Assembly (NCBI GenBank): GCA_030762935.1
Contig: CM060887.1
Location: forward strand, 8,548,501-8,612,500
Length of the DNA: 64,000 nucleotides
Direction of reading: 5' to 3'
From: Hymenopus coronatus
Taxonomy: Eukaryota; Arthropoda; Insecta; Mantodea; Hymenopodidae
Shown here: piece after piece, positions 43,666 through 54,886 of the stretch
Numbering within the stretch: the stretch's first letter is position 1
Layout: every line of letters starts with the position of its first letter
Program-made: the position numbers and the translations under genes
Notes under the pieces: model-generated
The model's database searches: none
The model's input: the letters and a program-made list of their open reading frames with translations, nothing else
Told to the model about the DNA's origin: nothing

Positions 43666-43800
43666 TATTCTGTACCTAGTGCATAGGTAGAGAAGGTATT
43701 GCATTCCATTAAAAAATTCCATACCAATTTTTCTCTGGAAACATATTATATTTTAGAGTCCCCTGTATCGTCAGTAAAACAACGCTTTTTAAAAAGTCCA
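43666..43800 (+). repeat. Family A 5' fragment
   Basis: CTTCTCTATTCTGTACCTAGTGCATAGGTAGAG palindrome region to AACGCTTTTTAAAAAGTCC, then an inverted copy begins. Confidence 0.75.
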
Positions 43801-43802
43801 GT

Positions 43803-44083
43803 ATGTCCCATTCACATGACTTTCTCTACATCTCTGCAACAAATTATTGTTAAAAAGCTTATGCTTTTATTTACTTCATGCTAATCGAGAAAAAATTAGA
43901 ATAGTCTTATAGGGAGTACTATAGGTTAAAGTGATAGTCAAAACCTGGTTGTTCTGTGACTGAAGTTCCTTTGTTTGTATGGACAGGACTTGACAAATTC
44001 CGGTATGAGAAAAGTATAAGTTCTTCAAAGCTGAAACCAAAAACAAGGAAAATCTCAAAAACGATCAACTCCACGAAAAAAAT
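43803..44083 (-). repeat. Family A 3' fragment
   Basis: TCCCATTCACATGACTTTCTC to ACTCCACGAAAAAAA, followed directly by a second 3' end in the same orientation. Confidence 0.8.
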
Positions 44084-44085
44084 TT

Positions 44086-44920
44086 TTCTGATGTTACACT
44101 CACATGACTTTCTCTAGCTTTTTTTTTGAAAAAATCAAAATTTTCGAAACCTTTTCCATGTAAAGGGTAGTTTGCGGTGGGGATTTTCTCAAAATATTCG
44201 TGTCGCATCTCTGGAAGATACTAAACTTAAATACCAAGTTTGGTATTTTACCGACTTTTGGTTTTTGAGTTATCTTGTTCACACACACACGGACACACAG
44301 ACACACACACACGGACACACACACACAGACACACGGACACACACACGGACACACAGACACACACACACGGTCACACAGACACACGGACACACACACAGAC
44401 ACACGGACACACACACACAGACACACACACACACGGACACACACACAGACACACGGATACACACACAGACACACGGACACACACACACAGACACACACAC
44501 AGACACACGGATACACACACACACACACGGACACACAGACACACAGACACACGGACACACACACGGACACACAGACACACACACACGGTCACACAGACAC
44601 ACGGACACACACACAGACACACGGACACACACACAGACACACACACACACAGACACACGGATACACACACAGACACACGGACACACACACAGACACACGG
44701 ACACACACACACACACACACGGACACACACACAGACACACACACAGACACACACAGACAGACGGACACACACACACACGGACCTTTTTTCTGAAAATGCT
44801 TTTTTTTATGCAGGGGACCCTAAAACCTACATCCCGGTGAAATCTCGGTATTGAATTTTTGGGTGCAACACAATACCTTCTCTCTACACTATGAATATAG
44901 TACGTGTAGAGAAAGTAAAA
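44086..44920 (-). repeat. Family A copy with giant microsatellite
   Basis: TCTGATGTTACACTCACATG start. A deletion joins GACTTTCTCTAGC to the TTGAAAAAATCAAAATTTTCG core. After the 0.5-kb CA-rich tract it ends CTACACTATGAATATAG and GTAGAGAAAGTAAAA. Confidence 0.85.
44278..44782. repeat. Expanded (CA)/GACA/GGACA tract, ~500 bp
   Basis: ACACAC alternates with ACAGACAC and CACGGACAC blocks, and a longer pattern is itself repeated. For example ACACACACGGTCACACAGAC occurs near 44360 and near 44580. Being stop-free, it gives 130-220-codon spurious frames on both strands. Confidence 0.95.
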
Positions 44921-45330
44921 ATTCAGCAAAACTCATCCAGAACAGAGAGATATTCAGAGGCTAATGCCATAAAACTCAAGATATACATTTTATTTGTCGT
45001 TCTAATAATGTTAGCCATGTTGCAGAAAATCAAACTTTTCTAAAATGTTTCCATGTAGTTTGAGGTGGGGGATTTTCTTAAAATTCTTCGTGTCGCATAT
45101 TTAAAAGATAGTAAACATAAATACCAAGTTATGTTTTAAATGGTCTTTAGCTGTGCTGTCTACAGACACGCACACCTTTTGCTATTAATGCTTTGTTCTG
45201 ACTCAGAGGACCTCAAAACATACATTTCCGGTGAAATCTCTGCATTGAATTTTTGGATGAAGTATGATGCCTTCTGTAGCTACATATACATTATATGTAT
45301 AAGTACATACGTACTAGGGAAAGCAGTATG
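44921..45330 (-). repeat. Family A 5' half, diverged
   Basis: AACTCATCCAGAACAG, TCAAGATATACATTTTATTTG and CGTGTCGCATA landmarks, ending near ATACGTACTAGGGAAAGCAG. Confidence 0.75.
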
Positions 45331-45487
45331 TATTCTTCGCCAAAAATTCTCCAAAGGTGGATATATCAGTTTTATTCTAATAAGAATCTTTTCCATTTCT
45401 AAGATATGTAAGGAATTCTATAATATTGCCCTTCAATAAAAAGAAGGAATTATATGCAAATATTCGGTCTATTTATCATAGACAGAG
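45331..45487. other. Spacer before the minisatellite
   Basis: AT-rich; no feature seen. Confidence 0.4.
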
Positions 45488-46200
45488 AGGCAGTAGAGAG
45501 TGTATTGTGCCTGTAGGATTTTGGATTACTTATCAGAGAGAGTGTATTGTACCTGCAGGATTTTGGATTACTTATCAGAGAGAGATAGTGTATTGTGCCT
45601 GTAGGATTTTGGATTACTTATCAGAGAGAGTGTATTGTACCTGCAGGATTTTGGATTACTTATCAGAGAGAGATAGTGTATTGTGCCTGTAGGATTTTGG
45701 ATTACTTATCAGAGAGAGTGTATTGTACCTGTAGGATTTTGGATTACTTATCAGAGAGAGTGTATTGTGCCTGTAGGATTTTGGATTACTTATCAGAGAG
45801 AGTGTATTGTGCCTGTAGGATTTTGGATTACTTATCAGAGAGAGTGTATTGTGCCTGCAGGATTTTGGATTACTTATCAGAGAGATTGTATTGTGCCTGT
45901 AGGATTTTGGATTACTTATCGGAGAGAGTGTATTGTGCCTGTAGGATTTTGGATTACTTATCAGAGAGAGTGTATTGTACCTGTAGGATTTTGGATTACT
46001 TATCAGAGAGAGTGTATTGTGCCTGTAGGATTTTGGATTACTTATCAGAGAGAGTGTATTGTGCCTGTAGGATTTTGGATTACTTATCGGAGAGAGTGTA
46101 TTGTGCCTGTAGGATTTTGGATTACTTATCAGAGAGAGTGTATTGTGCCTGTAGGATTTTGGATTACTTATCAGAGAGAGAGTGTATTGTGCCTTTAGGA
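45488..46200. repeat. Minisatellite, 42-bp units
   Basis: About 16 units of GTGTATTGTGCCTGTAGGAT plus TTTGGATTACTTATCAGAGAGA. The period of 42 bp is divisible by three, so two stop-free frames run for up to 203 codons, encoding repeats such as CIVPVGFWITYQRE and VYCACRILDYLSER. Variants include GCCTGCAGG, GTACCTG and TATCGGAGAG. An added AGAT or GA between some units shifts the frame, which argues against protein function. Confidence 0.93.
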
Positions 46201-46201
46201 T

Positions 46202-46239
<38 letters not shown>

Positions 46240-47095
46240 GTTCCTGTAGGATTTTGGAATGATCTCGGATTACTTATCATAGAGAGAGTATTGTGCCTGT
46301 AGGATTTTGGAATGATCTCAGTTTACTTATCAGAGAGAGAGAGGGAGAGAGAGAGAGAGAGTATTGTTCCTGTAGGATTTTGGAATGATCTCGGATTACT
46401 TATCAGGAAGAGAGAGGCAGGGAGAGAGAGTATTGTGCCTGTAGGATTTTGGATTACTTATCAGACAGAGAGTGTATTGTGCCTGTAGGATTTTGGATTA
46501 CTTATCAGAGAGAGATAGTGTATTGTGCCTGTAGGATTTTGGATGACTTATCAGAGAGAGCGAGTATTGTGCCTGTAGGATTTTGGATTACTTATCAGAG
46601 AGAGATAGTGTATTGTACCTGTAGGATTTTGGATTACTTATCAGAGAGAGTGTATTGTGCCTGTAGGATTTTGGATTACTTATCAGAGAGAGTGTATTGT
46701 GCCTGTAGGATATTGGATTACTTATCAGAGAGAGTGTATTGTGCCTGCAGGATTTTGGATTACTTATCAGAGAGATTGTATTGTGCCTGTAGGATTTTGG
46801 ATTACTTATCAGAGAGAGTGAGTATTGTGCCTGTAGGATTTTGGATTACTTATCGGAGAGAGTGTATTGTACCTGTAGGATTTTGGATTACTTATCAGAG
46901 AGAGTGTATTGTGCCTGTAGGATTTTGGGTTACTTATCAGAGAGAGAGAGTGTATTGTGCCTGTAGGATTTTGAGAGAGAGAGAGAGAGATAGAGAGAGA
47001 GAGAATTGTTCCTGTAGGATTTTGGAATGATCTCGGATTACTTATCATAGAGAGAGTATTGTGCCTGTAGGATTTTGGAATGATCTCAGTTTACT

Positions 47096-47135
<40 letters not shown>

Positions 47136-47681
47136 GTTCCTGTAGGATTTTGGAATGATCTCGGATTACTTATCAGGAAGAGAGACGCAGGGAGAGAGAG
47201 AGAGAGAGAGTATTGTTCCTGTAGGATTTTGGAATGATCTCAGTTTACTTATCAGAGAGAGGGAGGGAGAGAGAGAGAGAGTATTGTTACTGTAGGATTT
47301 TGGAATTATCTCAGTTTACTTATCAGAGAGAGAGAGAGAGGGAGGGAGAGAGAGAGAGTATTGTTCCTGTAGGATTTTGGAATGATCTCAGTTTACTTAT
47401 CAGAGAGAGGGAGGGAGAGAGAGAGAGAGTATTGTTCCTGTAGGATTTTGGAATGATCTCAGTTTACTTATCAGAGAGAGAGAGAGAGAGTATTGTTCCT
47501 GTAGGATTTTGGAATGATCTCAGTTTACTTATCAGAGAGAGAGAGAGAGGGAGGGAGAGAGAGAGAGTATTGTTCCTGTAGGATTTTGGAATGATCTCAG
47601 TTTACTTATCAGAGAGAGAGAGAGAGGGAGGGAGAGAGAGAGTATTGTTCCTGTAGGATTTTGGAATGATCTCAGTTTACT

Positions 47682-47735
<54 letters not shown>

Positions 47736-48640
47736 TTGTTCCTGTAGGATTTTGGAATGATCTCAGTTTACTTATCAGAGAGAGAGAGTATTGTTCCTGT
47801 AGGATTTTGGAATGATCTCAGTTTACTTATCAGAGAGAGAGAGAGAGTATTGTTCCTGTAGGATTTTGGAATGATCTCAGTTTACTTATCAGAGAGAGAG
47901 AGTATTGTTCCTGTAGGATTTTGGAATGATCTCAGTTTACTTATCAGAGAGAGAGAGTATTGTTCCTGTAGGATTTTGGAATGATCTCAGTTTACTTATC
48001 AGAGAGAGAGGGAGGGAGAGAGAGAGTATTGTTCCTGTAGGATTTTGGAATGATCTCAGTTTACTTATCAGAGAGAGAGAGAGAGAGAGGGAGGGAGAGA
48101 GAGAGTATTGTTCCTGTAGGATTTTGGAATGATCTCAGTTTACTTATCAGAGAGAGAGAGAGTATTGTTCCTGTAGGATTTTGGAATGATCTCAGTTTAC
48201 TTATCAGAGAGAGAGAGTATTGTTCCTGTAGGATTTTGGAATGATCTCAGTTTACTTATCAGAGAGAGAGAGTATTGTTCCTGTAGGATTTTGGAATGAT
48301 CTCAGTTTACTTATCAGAGAGAGAGAGTATTGTTCCTGTAGGATTTTGGAATGATCTCAGTTTACTTATCAGAGAGAGAGAGAGAGTATTGTTCCTGTAG
48401 GATTTTGGAATGATCTCAGTTTACTTATCAGAGAGAGAGAGAGAGAGTATTGTTCCTGTAGGATTTTGGAATGATCTCGGATTACTTATCAGAGAGAGAG
48501 AGGGAGGGAGAGAGAGAGTATTGTTCCTGTAGGATTTTGGAATGATCTCAGTTTACTTATCAGAGAGAGAGAGTATTGTTCCTGTAGGATTTTGGAATGA
48601 TCTCGGATTACTTATCAGGAAGAGAGAGGCAGGGAGAGAT

Positions 48641-48694
<54 letters not shown>

Positions 48695-48770
48695 AGGGAG
48701 AGAGAGATATTGTTCCTGTAGGATTTTGGAATGATCTCTGTTTACTCATCAGACCGAGAAAGAGCAAATA
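46201..48770. repeat. Minisatellite, GA-rich ~55-75-bp units
   Basis: Units contain TATTGTTCCTGTAGGATTTT, GGAATGATCTCAGTTTACTT and ATCAG plus (GA)n of variable length (to ~45 bp near 47690). A block of 42-bp units recurs at about 46440-46970. Marker GGAAGAGAGA(G/C)GCAGGG appears at about 46404, 47174 and 48617. The segment 46187-46440 is repeated at 46955-47200, so higher-order duplication has occurred. Confidence 0.93.
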
Positions 48771-49112
48771 GCGCCTCCGGCCGCACATCCGCGGAGAAGT
48801 AGCGCGATAACCTGAATCTGGTCTGCCGGTCGGTCTCCGCCTTGACTCCTGCAGCCTCTCACCGCTGTTTTATAATTCCGTTCTCTTTTTATTGTTGTCA
48901 GTGTTTTGTTTTTCCTTGTGGTGTGTGGGCCTCTCTGTATATGACTACGGGGCGGGTATGTAACGCCGATCCCTCCCATTACGTGTCCTGCCAGTCGGCC
49001 TATTGGTCCAGACAGCCATGAGGATACGTGGAAAATTATGTTCCACTTGCTTCTAGGGTTAAAATCACCATTAGTCATTGGTGAAGAGGCGTGGCTTAGC
49101 ATTAAAAACTAC
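48771..49112. other. GC-rich unique segment after the minisatellite
   Basis: About 340 bp with CpG-containing stretches (GCCTCCGGCCGCACATCCGC), a GGGGCGGG motif near 48950 and ATTGGTCC near 49000 (inverted CCAAT). These could be promoter-like, but no adjacent gene supports it. The 117-aa minus frame (48749-49102) has no recognised domain. Confidence 0.4.

Positions 49113-49114
<2 letters not shown>

Positions 49115-49160
<46 letters not shown>
49115..49160. repeat. (CA)n microsatellite outside family A
   Basis: About 23 CA dinucleotides. No family A landmarks on either side, so this is an independent microsatellite. Confidence 0.9.
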
Positions 49161-49163
<3 letters not shown>

Positions 49164-49497
49164 TGTACAAAGAACCGCTCTCGAGAGGGGGGGGGGTGCC
49201 TATAATAATAACAACAATAAAAAAAGAAAAGCTGGAATGAAAGAAAGATAACGTCAAGATTAAGAACGGTTTCTTAACTGTGCGGGAAGTTTTATAACCC
49301 CACACTGTTGATTAATCATAGATTACAACATGCTCTTAGCTGTTACAAATTCAGAAGCTGCGGTCGAGACGGGTTATTGATTTATTTGTTTTAAGTACTG
49401 CCTATATATCTACTCAAGCTACTGCTCACAGCTTCAGAATACCCACGTGATTATATTAAACTGGTGCCTTGATCATCCGTGCGTTTCACTTACAAAT
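49161..49497. other. Unique region, no gene seen
   Basis: A G10 run near 49188; otherwise AT-rich sequence without recognised features. Confidence 0.4.
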
Positions 49498-50137
49498 TAC
49501 AAGCACCATCCACAAAGTGACAGACGTTTTGGCATAACGAAAGTTACCAACACGAAACTTTACTTACAGTGCCTACTCTATTTCTCAACGTAATCTTCAT
49601 TGCTATCAAGGTATTTGTTGTCACGTGGTCCAGATGTTATACTCTTCCACCGCTGAACATGTGAGCCAAGATGTTGAGGTTTTCACCGGACTCGAAATCT
49701 TTTCCACCAACAAAGTCTTGTATGGCGAACAAAGTGAAACACTGGTTTTTCTGAATTCTTTCATCAACATTCGCTTTCAACTTCTCCATAACGATTGATG
49801 AACTTCCACTCCGGTCTTTCTCTGGTTCTTCCTTGATTAATCGTAAATTATGCGCCATTTCCTCACTGGAAACTCATTCATTGCATTATCACTATACACT
49901 TGCGTTATTTACCTATAAAATTCGATTCACCGGACATTTTGTGCATCCAAAAAACGAATAAGCTCTTTGGCTCTAGAAAAACTGGGACCACTTGAAAATA
50001 AGTTTCTTGAAAGACTACAAATTACGTAGACAAATAAAGCAAGGTACTGTAACTTTGTAAATAAAGTTTTGTGTTGATAACTTTCGTTATTATTTAGTTA
50101 TGTCAAATCGTCTGTCACTTTCTGGATGGTCCTCGTA
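49498..50137 (-). mobile_element. Internally deleted mariner (MITE-like), copy 2
   Basis: Inverted ends: AAAGTGACAGACG at 49513-49525 and CGTCTGTCACTTT at 50109-50121, with AACGAAAGTTA and CAACACGAAACTTTA also paired. The left end lacks ~16 bp found at the right. Outer bases TACAAGCACCATCC and GGATGGTCCTCGTA end at TA. Same architecture and the same internal deletion as 35297-35988. Confidence 0.85.
49637..49858 (-). pseudogene. mariner transposase, N- and C-terminal pieces fused
   Basis: Open minus frame of 73 codons: MAHNLRLIKEEPEKDRSGSS, IVMEKLKANVDERIQKNQCF and TL, then FVGGKDFESGENL. The join after CFTL falls at the same residue as in copy 1. It then leaves the ancestral frame. No catalytic Asp residues remain. 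Confidence 0.8.
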
Positions 50138-50370
50138 TTATTTGGGTTACCATAGCTTATAATTCGCATTATAAACAACCAGCAAACTGATAAATAACCC
50201 AGAAAAGTTTACAAAAATGCAGATATACATGACAAAAAGACCAGACACAGACAGGATTTACTTAAACCAACAAATAATTTGCAGTCATTCCAAAAAGGGG
50301 CTTAGTACAACGGTTTTGTGTAATTCACTTCCATCTCCTCTAAAGGAATTGCATATAAACAAAAAATAAA
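50138..50370. other. Unique spacer
   Basis: No feature recognised. Confidence 0.4.
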
Positions 50371-50919
50371 TTTGATGTGCTCCATTCACATAATTTTTTC
50401 TACATCCTGTAAGAAATGATTGTTAAAATGCTTATGCTTTTATCTAAAAAAATTTGAACTCCAGGATAAAAACATTTTTATGTAGTACTTATTTATCTAT
50501 TTCATATGGTTGACAGTTATTCAAAATTCGGCAAAACTTATCCAGAATAAAGGCTAATTCCAGAAAATTCAAGATATACCTACATTTTATTTGTCAGGAA
50601 AATATATTTAATAATCGATATTTTAATCAAAATCGTTAGCCATTTTTGAGAAAATCAAAATTTTCGAAAAAAGTTCCATATAAAGGGTAGTTGGGGGTGG
50701 GGAAATTTCTCGAAAATGCTCGTATCGCATCCTTCGAAGACACCAAACTTAAATATTAAGTGTGGTATTTAACGGTGTTTTCGTTTTTGAGCTATGCTGT
50801 CCTCAGACACACACATACACACACACGGACCTTTTTGTAAAAATGCTTTTTTTGATTCAGGGGGATCCAAACATGTATTTCTGGTGAAATCTCTGAATCG
50901 AATTTTTGGGTGGAATGCC
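50371..50919 (-). repeat. Family A copy, truncated by mariner sequence
   Basis: TTTGATGTGCTCCATTCAC start, large deletion near 50450, core to GAATTTTTGGGTGGAATGCC. The palindrome end is replaced at 50920 by mariner coding sequence. Confidence 0.82.
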
Positions 50920-51440
50920 GATTTCACCAACCTTTGCCTCCTTTGGAGCCGGTTCCGCTTTAAAAACCCACTGTTTTGACTGTAGTTTTGTGTTTGGAGT
51001 GTAGCAGTGTATCCGTATTTCATCCACAGTTATGTATTGACGCAGAAAGAGATCAGGATTGCGACGGAAAAGTGCCAAACCAGCTTTCGAATCGATCACA
51101 TGATTGCTTTTATTCTCCATTGAGAGCAAACGCGGTAGCCATTTTGCCTACACCTTTGTCAGAAATCAGTACCTTGTGATATGCTTGTGGCCTCTCCTAT
51201 TCGTCGATCACTCAAAAACATATCCTGGACTTTGTCAATAATTTCGGAGGAAAACAATTCTGCTGGACGTCCGGAAAGATGTTCTTATTTGTGGATGTAC
51301 GGCCACGTTTAAATTCATTTATCCAACTGTAGATTGTTGCAAACGCAGAAGCAGTTGTGCCATGAACTTCATCCAACTCGGTTTTTATCCTCTTTCGGTG
51401 TTAAGTCTTTTAAATAGAATCTCGCACGAAACTCGTCTTT
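50920..51440 (-). pseudogene. mariner transposase N-terminal and first-catalytic region
   Basis: Minus strand, in order: YSWINEFKRGRTST near 51290-51335 (DNA-binding domain), a degraded linker with stops, LALFRRNPDLFLRQYITVDE with the first catalytic Asp near 51030-51090, then CYTPNTKLQSKQW and EPAPKEAKV. It is cut at 50920 against family A. Several frameshifts and stops. A T22 run at 51441-51462 borders it. Confidence 0.8.
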
Positions 51441-51536
51441 TTTTTTTTTTTTTTTTCATCTTTCTAAAGAAGTACAAGATTGTTAATTCAATCGCCCATG
51501 GCAATAAACCACATGACGGATATAGCTAAAACTTGA

Positions 51537-52605
51537 ACTGTCATCTAGAAAACATTTTGGGGAAAGACATCTGTATTTCCCCACATGATCTCCTTTCAGC
51601 TCGATACACTTTTCCCAGCGATGTTCAATAGCTTCGATACGCTGTTTATAATGAGAACTATTGAGGTCTGCACAACAGCCATCAACCACAGACCATTATT
51701 GGCAAATCTTCTACCACCAGGCCATATCTTTAAGCGTGGAAACTTAAAACAATCGGACAGTGCTAAATCTGGCAATAAGGATGCATGAGGAAGTCATTCG
51801 AACTTTAACTCATTGCTTTTGGCCATGGCGACAATGAACGTGCATTGTCTCGATTAAACAAAACTTTCTTTTTCGCTAAATGCGGCCATTTTTTCTCGAT
51901 TTCATCACCCAAACGCTGTAACAAGTTTGCATAATATTCGTCATTGATTATTTTTCCTTTTTAGAGACAATCAATGAAAATTATCCTGCGCGCGTTCCGG
52001 AAAACTGACCTTGTCTGCAGCTGAAACTGTCTTCGCCTTCTTTGGAGCCGATCCTCCCCTTCCAATCCACTGTTTTCATTATTTCCTCGTCTCAGGGTAA
52101 AGTGATGGAAACAGGTTTCATCCATTGTTATGAATCGGCGCAAAAACTCAGCTTTATTGCAGCGAAACATTGCCAAACTCTCGACTGAAACATCCTCAAG
52201 ACGCTGTTTTTGTTCAACTCTGAGCAAACGCGACACACACCATGCACACAACTTTCTCATATCCAAATTTTCAGTCAGTAAGTGATGTATAGAAGTTTTT
52301 GAAATGCCTGCAATGTCTGCTAGCTCGCGCAATTTCAGTCGACGGTCATTCAATACCATTTTGTAGATTTTCTTTACAACTTCTGGACTAGTAACCTCAT
52401 TTGTTCGACCATTGCGATGTTCGTCTTGGCAGCTCGTACGGCCCCGCTTAAACTCCCCCAGCCAATATTTCACTGTTGTAAACGAAGCAGCAGACTGCCC
52501 CAAAGTAGAATCTTGCTCAGCTTTGATATTAGTTGGACTAAGACCTTTCAAATGAAAGTATTGTATCACATAACGATGACCAGTTTTATCCATGTTTACA
52601 AATTC
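51537..52605 (-). pseudogene. mariner transposase, near full length but broken
   Basis: Starts MDKTGHRYVIQYFHLKGLSP (52585 side), an HTH domain with YWLGEFKRGRTSCQDEHRNG. A second HTH-like segment LRELADIAGISKTSIHHLLT follows, then FLRRFITMDETCFHHFT with catalytic Asp 1. The first frame stops after IIFIDCL at 51961 (TAA). The frame beyond continues KGKIINDEYYANLLQRLGDE and AKKKVLFNRDNAR (Asp 2). A further shift gives LLPDLALSDCFKFPRLK (Asp 3 region, altered), and IEHRWEKCIELKGDHVGK ends the protein near 51563. About 345 codons overall, the usual mariner length. Neighbour of another mariner relic in the same orientation but of a different sequence type. Confidence 0.9.
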
Positions 52606-52738
52606 ACTGAGAGCATTCACTAATGATGACTGCCAAACAAATGTTAAACAATGCAAATCGTCAAACTTAAGCTTTCTAAGATTGGTACTCTACCCTTGTT
52701 GTTGATTGAAACAACGTCAGGTCGGGTACTTCTGGGAA
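52606..52738. other. Spacer beside mariner
   Basis: May hold the worn 5' end of the mariner element; no clear inverted repeat found. Confidence 0.35.
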
Positions 52739-52775
52739 AGTAGAGAAAGTCATGTGAATGGAACACATCAGCTTT
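52739..52775 (+). repeat. Family A 3'-terminal fragment
   Basis: GTAGAGAAAGTCATGTGAAT followed by GGAACACATCAGCTTTTT: only the terminal repeat and hairpin remain. Confidence 0.82.
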
Positions 52776-52971
52776 TTATTATATAAACACCATAAATACT
52801 TACTTTGAAAAAGCAGAAGTTAAAATATTTAGCATGGACACCAATTTATAGACTAAACTTTCCCCTAAAAGATGCCGCTTAATTTACCGCTGCACTTGAG
52901 AAGGTGTAGGAGTTGTGAATGTGGAACAGAACACAAAGTACTAAATGACGCCTGTAAACCCAATTGAAAAA
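52776..52971. other. Unique spacer
   Basis: No feature recognised. Confidence 0.4.
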
Positions 52972-53656
52972 TCTGGTGTGCTCCATTCACATGACTTTCT
53001 CTATATCTCTGTAAGAAAGTATTGTTAGTAAGCTTATTCTTGTATCCATTGCATGCTAAAGCATTAACAGAAACGGTCTTATTACTTAGTTCCTTATAAG
53101 TAGGAGGGAAATAAGGGAATACACTAGGCTAAACCGATAGTCAAATGTTTTGAAACGTGGTTGCTATGGGATTGAAATTCGTTTCTTTGCATGACCAAGA
53201 GTTGACAAGTTCCCAAAGTATTTTCAAGATGAAATCAATAAAAAGGGATATCTCGAAAACGGCCAACTTCACGAAAAAAATGTATATGACATAAATTGCG
53301 TGTTTTATCGTGATCTACATTTTAAGTGTGTAAGTTTTTGTCTATCTCTTACGGTTTACCAGTTATAAAATTCAATAAAAGTCATCCAGAATAAAGTGGT
53401 CTTTAGAGGCTATTCGTAGAAAATTAAAGATATAAAATTTATTTGACATGTAAAATGTGTTAAATATAAGAGATTTTAATCGAAATCGTTACTTCCATTG
53501 ATGAGAAAACCAAAAATTTCGAAATTTTTTCCATGTAAAGGGTATTTGGGTTGGGGGGATTTTCTTGAAAATCTTCGTTTTGCATCCTTGGGTGATACTA
53601 AACTTAAACATCAAGTTTGGTATTTAATGGATATTTCGTTTTTTATCTATGTTGTC

Positions 53657-53704
<48 letters not shown>

Positions 53705-53838
53705 CCTTTTTCTGAAAATTATTTTTTTGGATTCAGGGGAACCCAAAACACGTATTTCCGGTGAAATCTCTGTATGGAATTTTTGGGTGCAATACCTTCT
53801 CTATGCAATATGTACATAGTACGTGTGGAGAAAGAAAG
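52972..53838 (-). repeat. Family A copy, near full length
   Basis: TCTGGTGTGCTCC to CTATGCAATATGTACATAG and GTGGAGAAAGAAAG, with (CA)n at 53660-53701. The 3' hairpin stem pairs TGTG with CACA. Confidence 0.87.
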
Positions 53839-53925
53839 AATTGTTTAACATGCAAGGAATTAGCCTACAGCTATAAAATTAAAGAGGGAATTATAAATTA
53901 TAACTCATCACAAACAACTAAAAAT

Positions 53926-54022
53926 CGGATGTGTTCCATTCACATGAGTTTCTCTACTTCTCCGCAAAAATTATTATTTAAAAGCTAATGCTTCTATTTA
54001 CTTCATACTATTCGAGTACAAA
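53926..54022 (-). repeat. Family A 3' fragment
   Basis: ATCGGATGTGTTCC to CTATTCGAGTACAAAA, where another copy of the same orientation begins, possibly an insertion at an A run. Confidence 0.78.
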
Positions 54023-54025
54023 AAA

Positions 54026-54885
54026 TCGGATGTGTTCCATTCACACGACTTTCTCTACCTCTATGCAACAAATTATTATTGTTAAAAAGTTTATATTTCT
54101 ATATACTTCATACTAATCGAGAAAAAAATTAGCACACTTGTTACTCACTTCCTTCTTAGCAGAAGGGAAATAAGGGATTACTATAGGCTAAACTAATAAT
54201 CAAAAGCTGGTTGCTATGTGACTGAAGTTTCTTTGTTTGTATGGACAGCAGTTGATAAATTCCTGTATAAGAAAACTATAAGTTTTTTAAAGTTGAACAC
54301 AAAAACAAGGAATATGTAAAAAACGATCAACTCCACGAAAAAAAATGTATATAAGATAAATTGTGCGTTTTAAGGTGCTCTACATTTTTTGTGCTGTAAG
54401 TTTATCTACATCTCTTACGATTTAGCAGTTATGCAAAAATCCATAAAATTCATCCAGAACAAAGTAGTCCAGAGGATATTCTCAGAAAGTTCAAGATATA
54501 CATATTATTTGTCGTGTAAATAACTTCAATATACGAATTTTAATCAAAATCGTTAGAGCCATTTTTGAGAAAATTAAAAATTTTCGAAAAAAGTTCCTTG
54601 TAAAGGGTAGTTAGGGGTGTGGATACTTTTCTCAAAAGCTTCGTGTCGCAGCTCTGGAAGATACTAAACTTAAATACCAAGTTTGGTATTTTACCGACTT
54701 TTCGTTTTTGAGTTATGGTGTTCACATACACACGGACCTTTTTCTGAAAATACTTTTTATGGATACAGGAGACCCTAAAACATACATTTGCTGTGTAATC
54801 TCGGTATCGAAGCTTTGAGTGGAATACAGAAGTACATTGTCTGGTTACTATGTACCTACATTACGTACGTGTTACAGAAAGAAAA
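54026..54885 (-). repeat. Family A copy, near full length
   Basis: TCGGATGTGTTCC to a degraded terminus (CTATGTACCTACATTACG..GTTACAGAAAGAAAAA). The CA tract is almost absent. Confidence 0.85.
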
Positions 54886-54886
54886 A

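Noticed and set aside
44172..44929. Open frames of 130-222 codons on both strands rich in Cys/Val or His/Thr
   Set aside because: They are stop-free readings of a CA-rich microsatellite and exist in several frames at once; there is no sign of selection.
45595..46206. 203-codon frame with a perfect 14-residue repeat, candidate repeat protein
   Set aside because: A 42-bp minisatellite necessarily gives a 14-residue repeat. A second frame is equally open, units differ by frame-shifting indels, and there is no start context or flanking exon signal.
48940..49010. RNA polymerase II promoter (GC box plus CCAAT)
   Set aside because: Short motifs without a downstream gene; kept only as a low-interest observation.
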